A stretch of 64,000 bases of DNA from contig OX352765.1 in the NCBI GenBank assembly GCA_947095585.1, forward strand, positions 63,241,425 to 63,305,424, read 5' to 3'. This DNA is from Nephrocerus scutellatus. Taxonomy: Eukaryota > Arthropoda > Insecta > Diptera > Pipunculidae. The translations under genes were made by a program, and so were the position numbers. The notes below the pieces were generated by a model. It was not told the origin of the DNA. It did not search any database and worked only from the letters and a program-made list of their open reading frames with translations. Positions 1 through 9,455 of the stretch are shown piece after piece; position 1 is the stretch's first letter; each line of letters begins with the position of its first letter.

Positions 1-173
1 GTTTATTTAATTTTATTTTATAATTTGAATACTATAGCTATAATTTAAAATATATTTTTGTTAATAAAAACTAAAATTTTACCTTATAGATTGATATCAT
101 TCTTTTTTCTACCCCTGCCTAATAGAAGATTGGGATGAATAAATACCTGGGCAACGACGGGTAATCAGCTAGT
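1..173 (+). mobile_element. Helitron-like 3' end (candidate)
   Basis: AT-rich sequence ending in a GC-containing imperfect hairpin (about 143-162) followed after a few bases by CTAGT at 169-173. A short hairpin before CTRRT is the 3' terminus expected of Helitrons, and insertion next to a T also fits. No Rep/helicase coding is visible, so this would be the end of a non-autonomous copy running in from the left. Judged on terminus form only. Confidence 0.4.
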
Positions 174-301
174 ATTGTTATAAATTAAACTAAAAATGGC
201 TAAATAAATTCCTGCTATTTATACAATGTAATTCAATATAATTTACATAAAATTACCTTGTTGTCATCTTGTATAAAGTAATAAAAACAATACAATACAA
301 T

Positions 302-727
302 AATGATCATATTCCAGAATTTCAATATGAACAAGTCATATAGTCGCAACTTAGTCCTACATAACGAATTGCATGCGAATCGCTTGAGAAATAGCTTTGT
401 TTCCGAAATTCCAGACCATAATGATCATATTCCAGAATTTCCATAGAAACAAGTCTAATAGTAGCATCTTAGTCCCAAATTTCATGCGAATCGCTTGAGA
501 AATAGTTTTGTTCCCGAAATTCGAGACCATAATGATCATATTCCAGAATTTCCATAGGAACAAGTCTTATAGTCGCATCTTAGTCCTACATACCGAATTT
601 CAGGCGAATCGCTTGAGAAATAACTTTGTTCCCGAAATTCCACCCATAATGATCTTTTTCCAGAATTTCCATAGGAACAAGTCATAGTCGCATCTTAGTC
701 CTACACACCGAATTTCATGCGATTTTT
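302..727. repeat. Tandem repeat, about 4 units of 110-118 bp
   Basis: Four head-to-tail copies beginning near 302, 420, 531 and 648. Each starts with TAATGATCATATTCCAGAAT or a variant and carries the core CATGCGAATCGCTTGAGAAA. The last unit is cut off in the middle of that core by the T-tract at 725-733 where the LINE fragment starts, so the LINE insertion postdates the array. Open frames here arise only from the repetition. Confidence 0.85.
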
Positions 728-1690
728 TTTTTATAATGTACACACGCTAAAGGGGTTTGCACCATTACAATGCTTAGCACAGCGTGGGTGTTAGGAAATT
801 AGGGAGAGAAAAAGATAAGATGTCAATGCACGCGTGTCTTAAACGACTGCAGATCATACAAAAGCGGAAACACAGAATCAGGCAATTCATTCCACATAAC
901 TATTGTGCGGCTAAAGAAGCAATTCTGAATTGGTTAGTACGTCCGAAAATAGGCTTAATGGTGGACCCGTGAGCTCGAGTTCAGGCACGGGTCTTACGGA
1001 TGGGTTGGAGAATGAGCGGGATGCATCTAAATATTTCTTTTGAACTTGTGGAAAAAGCTACAAAACAGTGACAGGCAGAAAATATTCCTACGATGTTCAA
1101 GCGATTCGATTGTCTTCGCGATATGTACGTCACCAATAAGTTTTAAAGCGCGGTTCTTGTAAATAGTAGCCAGATCTGAAGGAGTAAAGTACATCTTGCA
1201 CCGTTTTAGGAAACCTAAGCATCTCGCATTTTTGGCGATGGCAAATATGTGGTCATTCCAATGAAGCTTGTTGTTGACGCACATACCGAGAATTGAGAGT
1301 TGTTCAGTTTCAGAAGACAGCATTGCGTTTTAGAAGGGTTAAATTCAACTCTATTATGTAGTCCCCACCTTGTTATGCTGTCAAGGTCAGAATTTAACGT
1401 ACTTAACATACGTCGTTGTTCAAGTTCCGCTTGTGACGAAGAGGAGCGTGCAGAAAGCGAGAAGTCATATGAAAAGCTAAGAGTACTGTCGTCAGCAAAG
1501 GAATGGATTGGATTAGAGGTGGTGGATAGGAGATCATTAATGACAATCAGAAAGAGTGTCGGAGATAAAACCGAGCCTTGAGGAACACCGGCATTTATGC
1601 GGTGAACATTGGATTTGAATCCGTCCAATACGACCTGGATTGAACGGTCAGAAAGTTAGTTACTAGTCCAATCGAGCAGGAACAGAGAAA
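725..1690 (-). mobile_element. CR1/jockey-group LINE, 5'-truncated 3' end (family A)
   Basis: A minus-strand non-LTR retrotransposon fragment. Its poly-A tail appears as the T-tract at 725-733, followed by a 3' UTR (734-1020) and the C-terminal part of the reverse transcriptase. The same 3' UTR (a TGGCACAGCGTGG-like motif) recurs at 34531-34600 (minus) and 42500-42560 (plus), so this is a multicopy family in the window. It is truncated inside the RT at about 1690, where plus-strand BEL/Pao sequence begins. Confidence 0.85.
1027..1690 (-). pseudogene. LINE reverse transcriptase C-terminal fragment
   Basis: Two overlapping frames carry the palm and thumb of a LINE RT. The first (1215-1628) starts just after the deleted N-terminus and shows the motif VPQGSVLSP, then the catalytic box FADDSTLSF and the block PSKTQCCLLKL. 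The second (1027-1323) carries LGMCVNNKLHWNDHI and the thumb helix, ending in HRRNIFCLSLF. A frameshift near 1300 and an internal deletion break it. The most N-terminal part (about 1629-1690) encodes the region just before the VPQG motif. It would have replicated the element by target-primed reverse transcription; here it is dead. The FADD box and block spacing fit the CR1/jockey group; finer placement needs a tree. Confidence 0.85.
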
Positions 1691-1725
1691 ACATTAATCA
1701 GCCCTTGGCGAATACGGCGCATCGA

Positions 1726-2660
1726 GTGAGTTACCACAGCTGAATCAACGACATCTACCCGCGAGGCTAATAATGTCAAAAGAATCGGTAGTGTTTAGCG
1801 GAAAGCGAGAAGAATGGCCTTTATTTATAAGCTGGTTCCAAAATTAAACATTGACGTGTGGCTACTCCAATAGTTAAAACCTAATTCGACTCCAACGCTG
1901 CCTAAAAGGAAGAGTCTCAGAGTCAGTAATCATGCTGTTGCCCAATAAAGTTCCAAGCGTCATCAACACACTACAAATGTTTTTTGGGCGCCCAGAGCTT
2001 ATAATTTAGAACCTTATAACAAAAGTTAGTAACGAACCAGCGCCAAAGAAAGACTAGATACTTGAATACACTATTCTCTAGCCGTCCTTGTCTGACACAA
2101 TGACCGCTAGCATTTGGATTATCCATGTCTGCTGCAAAAACTAACCGCAAAATTATCTCCACAAATTCGTTTAAAACTAGGGAATGTACGGACAAGGCGT
2201 ATGCATCGTCAATCTCCCAGTTTTTAGCGAGTGGTTGTCTCAAATTGCTCAAGTAGCAGCAGTGGTCGAAGCGACCGTACCTTATCCAAGCACATTAGAA
2301 ATAAAACGCGTAAGGAAAAGACACAACGCATTCCTGAATCATCATACACTCGAAGGGAAACAGCAAAAGCAGCCTCCTATATCCAAATGCCCAATTTGTA
2401 AAGCAAACTGTAAATCTGCCACCAATGGACGAACAATGGACCTCAATAGTAAGTGGCTGGCAATAAAACAACATACCATTTGCTGTACGTGCCTTTGACA
2501 ATACGGCAAAAATCGTTGTATTTCGATTAAAAACTGCGGCGTCGATGATTGTGTGTTTAAACATCATCCGCTTCTACATAAAAGCCGCTATACAACAAAT
2601 AACAACGATTCCAATTTTAACGGTGTCCATCAAACATATCTGTAAAAGAATCAGATTATA
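1726..2660 (+). pseudogene. gag: BEL/Pao retrotransposon gag (degraded)
   Basis: Plus-strand BEL/Pao capsid and nucleocapsid coding in pieces. The start (about 1726-1850) carries FSGKREEWPLFISWF, the standard opening of BEL/Pao Gag. Then LIRLQRCLKGRVSESV and MFFGRPELII (about 1895-2005) match the central capsid blocks. From 2184 the frame carries FSEWLSQIAQVAAVVEA and the first zinc site CPICKANC. An in-frame TGA (2496-2498) is followed in the same frame by CGVDDCVFKHHPLLH, the second BEL-type zinc site. At least three stops or frameshifts are visible. The minus-strand reading of 1971-2252 is a shadow. The matching integrase and 3' LTR probably lie at 11335-12640, with later insertions between. 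Confidence 0.8.
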
Positions 2661-2758
2661 CTTTATAACAAACACAGTCGTTTAAAAGTTGTTTAACAAA
2701 TTATACTTTATTCAAGTTGATTTTCCACGGGCTTTTTTTCAGTTCCCATAGCAGCTCA

Positions 2759-3572
2759 TCACTCCACTTCCAATTCCCCAGACTTATTATTATCAAGATT
2801 CACATTTCTATTAAGTTTATTACTAACTAAAGGAGATGGCGGCCCACAGGATGTTACGGATTTAGAACTATCATTGTCCCTGAATAAAGATTCATTCAAC
2901 ATAAACTCACTCGCATTGAAATCATTATTTTTTGTTTTAGCAATGAAACGACGATTACGATGAAAATGATTATTATAGCGCTTTTGCACTTTTTTATTTT
3001 CTTTTAGTTTCCCAGCGCTTTTGCATTTTTTTATTTTCTTTTAGTTTCCCTTCAACCACCAAGTTTCCAGTATCATCACGGTAGAATTACCGGTCTGCAT
3101 TTGGTAAATGTGTTTTCATTAGACGACCAAAAAATAGTTGTGACGGGGAGACTTGCATTGATGCAACTGGTGTTGTGTTATATTCCAAGATATGATATTG
3201 AAATTTATCAAGTTCATTGGCCTCATAGCATCGTTTTAAAATATTTTTTGCGATTGCAACTCCCTTCTCAGCCAACCCATTGCTTTGTGGGTATCTTGGG
3301 CTAGAGAACATTAAAACAATGTTTGCATCATTTGCGTATTGCTCAAATAATCGCGAAGTGAATGGAACGTTATCACTTTTTAGTTCCGTTGGATAACCAT
3401 TGCATCTAGAATTTCGATAACTTGACGGATGGACTTATCTTGCAAAGCGCGAGTTATCAAGAAACCTGAATATGAGTCAATCAGTGCAACAAAACGTTTA
3501 CCGGCATATTCATAGATATCGATCGATCGGTCTGAAACGGGTACATTGGTACTGCATTATGAACTAAAGACT
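2759..3572 (-). pseudogene. pol: Mag-like integrase core and Pol C-terminus
   Basis: From 3572 downward: the start of the catalytic core, with the first acidic block in FVALIDSYSGFLIT, a stretch with stops or frameshifts near 3410-3320, then SSPRYPQSNGLAEKGV with the catalytic Glu (3300-3270). The block SPSQLFFGRLMKTHLP (about 3120) is the conserved post-core motif. At 2989-2759 the tail RNRRFIAKTKNND matches the end of the integrase C-terminal domain. A 36-bp tandem duplication at 2979-3050 shifts the reading between core and tail. It would catalyse cDNA strand transfer; it is inactive here. Confidence 0.8.
2979..3050. repeat. 36-bp tandem duplication in Pol tail
   Basis: Two adjacent copies of a unit beginning GCGCTTTTGCA and ending TTTTAGTTTCCC, near 2979-3014 and 3015-3050, nearly identical. 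It lies inside the Mag-like Pol coding region and looks like a replication-slippage product. Confidence 0.8.
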
Positions 3573-3582
3573 CTTTCTGATT
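3573..3582. repeat. Target-site duplication (left copy)
   Basis: CTTTCTGATT here and again at 6760-6769 brackets the LINE at 3583-6759. Both copies sit in the Mag-like integrase at the same codon region, between the zinc-binding and catalytic parts, so one copy is the original target. Confidence 0.85.
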
Positions 3583-3596
3583 AGGTTAGGTTAGGT
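3583..3596 (-). repeat. Short TTAGG-like tail at LINE 3' end
   Basis: On the plus strand the junction reads TTAGGTTAGGTTAGGTT at 3581-3597, the arthropod telomere pentamer three times over. It is the 3' terminus of the minus-strand LINE. Some LINEs end in short simple repeats instead of poly-A, which is the likely explanation. Confidence 0.6.
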
Positions 3597-3741
3597 TGAA
3601 GAGGCCGTCAGTCAAAACCGACGTAATTAGACCACTAAGGTCCATTGTGGTACCACAAGGATCTAGGAAAATTCCACGCCTACTCGTTGAACCACTTGGA
3701 GCTACGTATGAAGCGCAAGAGACTATTAATGTCAATGTGTG

Positions 3742-5365
3742 TTAGATCATTGAGATCGCTCCCAGATGAAGCTTCCGCCTCTTCGAGAGGGCTGGGCACG
3801 TAAAAAGTAGATGTAGAGTGGTTTCCTCCTCCTCCTCATCCATGCAGCTTCTGCAGAAAACGTTGGAAAAGACTCCTAGTCTTTCTGCATGCTTGCCTAT
3901 GAGACAGTGTCCAGTTATTAAACCTATAATTGCACTAATGTGCAGTCTGTTTTGAGAGATCGAACACTTGGAGCGTTTCGGATCTAGCTTGGGCCAGATT
4001 TGCTTCGTTGCTATGCAAGTTGTGCCGTTTGACCATCTATAATTAGTTTTTGCTATAGCATCCCGCATCCCGTTTAAGCATGAGTTTGCACGTAGCGATC
4101 GGCATGCCTAGTGAACCATGTTCAGGCAATCCATGTTCCATGTTTGGCGAGTTCGTCAGCCATACAATTACCAGGAATGTCTCTATGCCCCGGCACCCAG
4201 CACAGGTGAATGTTGAAATGCTCTGCCATCTCGTCAGGTCTCCTCCTCCTGCTCATCCATGCAGCTTCTGGAGAAATCGTTGGAAAAGACTCCTAGTCTT
4301 TCTGCATGCTTGCCTATGAGAGAGTGTCCAGTTATTAAACCTATAATTGCACTAATGTGCAGTCTGTTTTGAGAGATCAAACACTTGGAGCGTTTCGGAT
4401 CTAGCTTGGACTAGATTTGCTTCGTTGCTATGCAAGTTGTGCCGTTTGACCATCTATAATTAGTTTTTGCTATAGCATCCCGCATCGCGTTTAAGCATGA
4501 GTTTGCACGTAGCGATTGGCATGCCTAGTGAACCATATTCAGGCAATAGGGGTAGTGTGGTTCTATGTTTGGCGAGTTCGTCAGCCATACAATTGCCAGC
4601 AATGTCTCTGTGCCCCGGCACCCAGCACAGGTGAATGTGTAAATGCTCTGCCATCTCGTCAGGAGACGATCGGCAATTCCGGGCTGGAATTGAATTTGTG
4701 GAGACTGATTCCATGGATTTTAGCGCAGCCTGGCTATCCGAGAAAATGTGGATATCCTTAACAGATATGACATTACTCTTCAGCCAAGACAAGGCTTCCT
4801 TAATAGGCATGAATTTAGCTTGGAAAACACTACAGTGATTAGGAAGACGGAAAGAGATACTAAGATTTAGTCTTTTTGAAAAGACGCCTCCACAAACCCT
4901 TTCATCAGTTTTCGACCCGTCTGTGTAGAAGTGAATTCCTTCATTTTCAAAGTAGATACCTTCCTCCCAAGAAGACCTGGAGGGGATGGTAACCTGGAAG
5001 TTTTTGTTGAAGTGGAGCTGCGGAATGGTGTAGTCTAATTTGACAAGTGGAGTCCTGACTGAATTCAGGACAGAAGAGTGGCCGAAATCATTAACAGTCC
5101 ACTAAGAGATTGCTCTGAGGCGAGTAGCCGCGCTTGTAGCCAGTTGTCTGCCAAAGATGTCGAGTGGATCAAGGTTGAGCAGAATGTCCAGTGCAGCAGA
5201 TGGAGTTGTACGAAGCGCTCCCCTCATACAAAGACAAGTTGATATTTGGACTCTGCTTAGTTTGTCGCGATTGATCGCTTTATCTAATGCAGTCCACCAA
5301 ACAGCCGCGCCGTATAGCAGAATAGGTCTAGATCTGGCCCAAGCAAGATAAGAAACGCTCCAAGG
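3742..5365 (-). pseudogene. LINE ORF2 C-terminal part: RT end, RNase H, Cys-rich domain
   Basis: Reading from 5365 down. At 5340-5100 is the post-RT block with WWTALDKAINRDKLSRVQ and GALRTTPSAALDIL, typical of RNase H-bearing LINEs. At 4930-4560 is the RNase H domain, with YTDGSKTD, IHIFSDSQAALKS and WVPGHRDIAGNCMADELA carrying the catalytic acids and the HRDIAGN block. At 4068-3742 is the C-terminal domain with FCRSC and ETTLHLLFTCPAL. A tandem duplication (3826-4663) repeats the region after the RNase H, and stops and frameshifts occur. RNase H would remove the RNA template during reverse transcription. Confidence 0.85.
3826..4663. repeat. About 417-bp tandem duplication within LINE ORF2
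   Basis: The segment 3826-4238 recurs at 4239-4663, shifted by about 417 bp, with about 96-97% identity by eye. Both copies contain CATGCAGCTTCTG, GAGCGTTTCGGATCTAGCTT and CCCCGGCACCCAGCACAGG. It duplicates the end of the RNase H and the Cys-rich domain. The variation between copies suggests it arose before or soon after insertion. Confidence 0.85.
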
Positions 5366-5560
5366 TTAACCTTGGTCTGCCACATATAGTGGATAGTAAT
5401 TAGGAGTCCTGAGTCCACAAACTCGGTTGTAAACAACCCAATGCTCTTGAATCAGGACTATATTTTCTCCGTCTATGCAAATACGGAGTAAAAGGGAGGC
5501 CGAAGCATTTTTGGAGTGCTGGAGATTAATCTGTACAACCCGCAGCATTATTGCTACTCT
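5366..5560 (-). pseudogene. LINE ORF2 start: endonuclease N-terminus
   Basis: The frame contains LRVVQINLQHSKNASASLLL followed by ENIVLIQEHWVVYN. That is the APE-type endonuclease start of R1/LOA-like LINEs, with the Asn of QINL and the Glu of the QE motif that bind metal. After about 60 residues the sequence jumps into the RT end, so this is a deletion remnant. The same start is seen at 41423-41653. Confidence 0.85.
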
Positions 5561-6759
5561 TGGGCAGAGAGTTGAGAAGCTCGTCTTCATTGGTAGATTA
5601 CCTGAATAAAAGGTCCTCCAACTCCAAGTCCGACAGAGTGTCAGCCATGGAGACGGAAGACTGCGACGAATTGGCCGAAGCTTGGGGAACGTCGTCAACT
5701 ATAATGGAGACAGAAGACTGTGACAGGGTAGCCGAAGCTTAGCTTAACGTCATCCATCGTAGGGAAGGTGACGGTTGTTCCCGGAACTTGATGGTTTACC
5801 AGCTTCTTACTCATCCTTCTTATAGACCTGAAGCGTGATGTGGTTCCATCCAAACTGAATCACGCCTTTGGTCCTTGTCAGGGGAGCAAGGGATTCCTGG
5901 TTGATTACAACTATCGCGGATCTGTGTTAGCCCCTACGCTCCTCTATCTTAGCGACCTTCCAGTCGTGCGTCGGAAGAGAGGGATTGCTTAGTCGTAAGA
6001 CTTCAAGTATTCGAGTATTCGAGTGGGGGGTTCGATGGAAATCCAAGTCCGCGCTCTTGGTCAGCTAGGGATATCCTCCTTTGCAACAATCTCGAGCTTG
6101 GCACCAGGCCAAACCTCCCCAAGACTGCCAATAGCCAGTTTAAAGACATCACAAGATCTCGAATTTTCGCACACTATTAACATTATCCGGCCTTGATGCC
6201 AACCGCCATCGTATGTGGTAGGAGGAGCTCCAGTGCGACCATTCATAAAGCTCGCGAAACTGCCTGAAAGTTTTACATTAATTTGCTGCCACTGATCAGG
6301 AGAGATGGATCCGTCTATGTCGCTACGATCAATTACAGCGATTACAACGATTCTGTCTTTTAGGAAGTCGCTGAGATGTAATGGTGGAGTGACTAGGGGC
6401 GGTTGCACTATGTGCCTTGAGTCTTTTTGAGACCGGAATGGCCTCCTCCCCCGATCTCTGTTGCTTCGACGTAGAGTCTGGTCTTGCTGCTGTCCTTATC
6501 AAGAAAGTCTTGGGCCCATTTAAGCTTGGCGATCCTGCTGGTCTCCGGAATAGCTCCGAGGGCCTTCAGTGTCCGGTTGGCATTACGCCGGTCCTTGTCC
6601 TTGTCCTTGTGAAGGAGATGGTAGGAGGAATTAGGAAAGATGGTACAATAGTACGGGCGCCCTTTAGTTTCAGGACTCATCTTAGGGAAAAATTCCCAAG
6701 AATCTTTGACCTTACTTAGCCCCTTCAACTCGTCAAGTTCACCGCTCAGGTAGGAGACC
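5561..6759 (-). pseudogene. LINE ORF1 (DUF4780-like)
   Basis: Two frames (6408-6759 and 6061-6408) and a degraded tail to about 5561 encode an ORF1 protein. The block at 6330-6070 with IVVIAVIDRSDIDGSI, GGWHQGRIMLIVCE and LGEVWPGAKLEIVAKEDIP resembles the DUF4780 domain found in ORF1 proteins of insect LINEs, thought to be RNA-binding. The upstream half is charged (KDKDKDRRNANRTLKAL). A frame change at 6408 separates the halves. Residues encoded beyond 6759 belong to the host Mag-like integrase, not to ORF1. Confidence 0.65.
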
Positions 6760-6769
6760 CTTTCTGATT
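6760..6769. repeat. Target-site duplication (right copy)
   Basis: CTTTCTGATT, identical to 3573-3582. It marks the 5' junction of the minus-strand LINE. Confidence 0.85.
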
Positions 6770-8600
6770 GTTTCAGGTGAACTTTTCGCAGACCATGCAA
6801 CTTTTAACTGTTTCTTTTATATCATTTCACATCCCTGACCAAAAGAATTGCATTCTTGCATGAGGGGGAATGAAGCCACTTACAGACTTTGACCTGTTAT
6901 CCAGTTGGAACAAACCACCGATGCTCCTTGATTAAAAATCCACCTTCAAAATGAAGATCATTCCTATACTTATGGAACAATTGACTTAAGTCGTCAAGCT
7001 GATGGTATGAAGGCCCCCGTAACAACGTGTTGGACTACACGATTATCCCTTTCATCTGATTCCATTGTTTTAATATATAAAGCAAAATTTTCCGTAAATA
7101 AACAAGCGCGACAAATCAGTGAATGAATCATAGTAGACAAGTGTTCATTAAATTCGTGCATATCAGTCAACTGTGCACGAGATAAGCAGCCGGCGACCAA
7201 CATCTCCTTTCCCGGTAAGTATGTAACTGACATTTCTGGGTATTTGTAAAGTTGTAGAAACATTCTTTGCAACCGTGGCGTTAAGTTATCTATATCTTTT
7301 TTAATCAACGTTTCTAGTGGCTTATGGCCAGAATGAACAACAAAATCGCGACCATACAAGAAAAAATGAAATCGTTCAAACGATTAAGTGATATTACAAA
7401 AACGATTGCCAATAGTTCCTTCTCTATCTGCGCCCATTTTTGTTAACATTTTGTTAGCGTTCGGGATGCATACGCCATGGGCATACCGTTTTGAAGAAGC
7501 ACGATTCAAAGTCCATCTTTTGAACTATCCGTCTAAATAACGACTGGTGCTTTTGGGTCATAAATCTCTTGTTCATGTTCATCGGACCAATTCCACTCAA
7601 TATCATTTTTAGTTAAATTACGCAGGGCTGATGTTCGTCGTGACAAATTTGGAATGAACCGAACCAAAAATTTTAATAATCCCAGCAGACATAAAACCTC
7701 TTATTATATGGTTTTGGCATATTATATTATTGCCTTAATATATTTATCACTGGGCTCGACACATCCGTCAACAACAACATGTCCCATAAATTTAATTTTG
7801 CTTGTACGATACTAATTTTTTTTTCATTATACCATTGAAACGAGCACGCTCAATTACACTGGTAAGTGCATAGGCATTCTCTTTCTTACCATTTTGGACC
7901 ATTTTTCTTTGGAACATTTCAGGAGCGCTATTTATTTCAAATGGAACCATGTTCCAACGATATATTCCAAATGGAGTCGTAAAGGTGGTGAGATCTGAGC
8001 TTGCACAGCCTAGCTCCATCTGCCAAAACCCATTACCCATTACAAAACTGTGAATACTCGTTTATTTGATAAGACCTAATGGGGTCTTCGAATGTTGGAA
8101 TGGGGAAATGCTCACGCTTTATACAGGCATTAAGAGGTTTCGGATCCAGGAAAATGCGAGTTTCTCCATTTGGTTTCTCAACCAACTGAATGGTGCTTAC
8201 CCAATCTGTTGGATAAACAACAACACTAATTATTTCATCATTAACTATCTGATTCAGTAGCTTTTTGAGTTTATTATATTCGTATTCGTTTCTTGTAATG
8301 TAGCGATGGCACAGAATTTTCTTTTAAGGCAATTGAACATTTACCTGGGATTTTCCCAAGTCCATCAAAAATATCAGAGATAGTATTGACAAATTTACCT
8401 ACCTCTGAAGGAAACGGGGCCCCAAAAGTGTCTATTCTTTGAAAGCGTTACATGTTTCTAAACCTATAACAGGTACACATTTATCATCAACAACAAGAAA
8501 GTCACAAGTTTGGTTCAACCGTTTATCGGCATCAAAACAAGTCAATTTAACACAACCATGAAGTTTTATTGGATTTTAACCGTAATCAATACCATTACAT
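6770..8600 (-). pseudogene. pol: Mag-like protease, RT, RNase H and integrase zinc region
   Basis: From high to low: a protease-like stretch (about 8590-8440) with CDFLVVDDKCVPVIGL; RT opening (about 8300-8050) with LNQIVNDEIISVVVYPTDWV and EKPNGETRIFLDPKPLNA; RT middle (8040-7792) with TTFTTPFGIYRWNMVPFEI; then the end of the RT palm, with the YxDD segment lost by deletion. RNase H follows (about 7560-7000) with DGL, ASRTLT, EKELLAIVF and GHKPLETLIKKDIDNL. Integrase zinc-binding text (6850-6770) runs up to the LINE insertion. Stops and frameshifts are frequent. Confidence 0.8.
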
Positions 8601-8810
8601 GGAAATGAAAATGGTTGAATAGGAACCTGAATTTTTTATAAAACCAATCGGTATGCAATTGGGATCCGATCCTGTAAATTTGGTTGGTCGATCCTGAATC
8701 ACGTAATCTTTGTACCATCTGATGCGGTCTATATGTAACCTTGTAACGTTGTTGCTCGGGTGACGCTCGCCGATCACCCAGGGTTCTTTCTCCTTCTGTC
8801 TTCAAAATAA

Positions 8811-9455
8811 ATACAAAATAAATTTTAAGATTGTGTTAGGTTTTTGGTTTCTTTTATTTTCGTTTTATTATTACTAACATAGGGCTAATAAACTTAAGCT
8901 AATATGATGATTACAGGCTAAGATAATGTTTACAAACTAATATAATGATTACAAGCTAATATAGTGATTACAGGCTAATATGATGATTATACGCTAATAA
9001 GGTGATTACAAGGTACGGGGCGGTGTAGCTCCCCGACCAGTGTGTAAGCAACACAACACCGTCAGTGATTTACAGAGCAACTCAGTAAATAGCGCGTAAA
9101 CAAGCACAGCGTTACTACTGGGTTGTCCTAAAGATATGGGTAGAAGCGAAACAGGAAATGATTCGGTTCTTCTGGTGTTGCACTTTTGTGCATGCGGAGT
9201 GTAGCTCAATAAGCAGCGCGTAAATAAGTACAGCGTTGCTGCTGAGTTCTACTAACAGTAGGTATAAAGAAGAAACAAAAATGATTCTGTCCTTCTGGTA
9301 ATGCAGGTGTAGCTCAACAGGCAGCGCGTAAATAAGCACAGCGTTGCTATTGGGTTACCCTAGACGCATGTATAGAAGAGAAGTAGAAAATACTTCTGTA
9401 TCTTGCGGATTGGAAGATACTTTCAAGGAAAGACAGAGAAAAGGAGTATCTCCAC
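8811..9455. repeat. Repeat-rich leader upstream of a LINE
   Basis: No gene. Holds two tandem arrays. At about 8897-9015 there are some six copies of an 18-19-bp unit like GCTAATATGATGATTACAG. At about 9068-9417 there are three copies of a ~110-bp unit with GTGTAGCTCAA..AGCAGCGCGTAAAT (starts near 9068, 9197 and 9306). Position just before LINE ORF1-like sequence suggests a 5' UTR built of promoter-type monomers, as some LINEs have; this is inference. Confidence 0.6.

Larger units (their letters stand above)
3583..6759 (-). mobile_element. RNase H-type LINE (R1/LOA-like), internally deleted
   Basis: A 3.2-kb minus-strand LINE inserted in the Mag-like integrase and flanked by the 10-bp duplication CTTTCTGATT. 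From its 5' side (high coordinates): ORF1 (about 6740-5560), then ORF2, which starts near 5550 with endonuclease text and jumps at about 5365 directly to the end of the RT. RNase H and a C-terminal Cys-rich domain follow. The endonuclease C-terminus and most of the RT are missing. On the minus strand the 3' end finishes in three CCTAA-type units next to the target. A 417-bp tandem duplication lies in ORF2. Placement within the I/R1/LOA/jockey superfamilies is inference from the RNase H. Confidence 0.85.
2690..8810 (-). mobile_element. Mag-like Ty3/gypsy element, interrupted and 5'-truncated
   Basis: A minus-strand Ty3/gypsy element whose order from high to low coordinates is protease, RT, RNase H and integrase, followed by the Pol C-terminal tail. 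The integrase is split between its zinc-binding part (6770-6850) and its catalytic core (3060-3572) by a younger LINE at 3583-6759. The pol resembles the Mag (non-chromodomain) group in its integrase text SSPRYPQSNGLAEKGV and the tail RRNRRFIAKTKNN-like block. No LTR pair could be recognised; the 5' end is cut near 8810, where a plus-strand LINE begins. Confidence 0.7.

Noticed and set aside
302..727. CRISPR-like or coding repeat
   Set aside because: Four contiguous ~115-bp units without spacers; open frames come from the period.
1971..2252. 93-residue minus-strand frame
   Set aside because: The plus strand here encodes BEL/Pao Gag motifs in order; the minus reading has no family features.
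3581..3597. Telomeric TTAGG repeat array
   Set aside because: Only three units, exactly at a LINE 3' junction with a target duplication; not a telomere.
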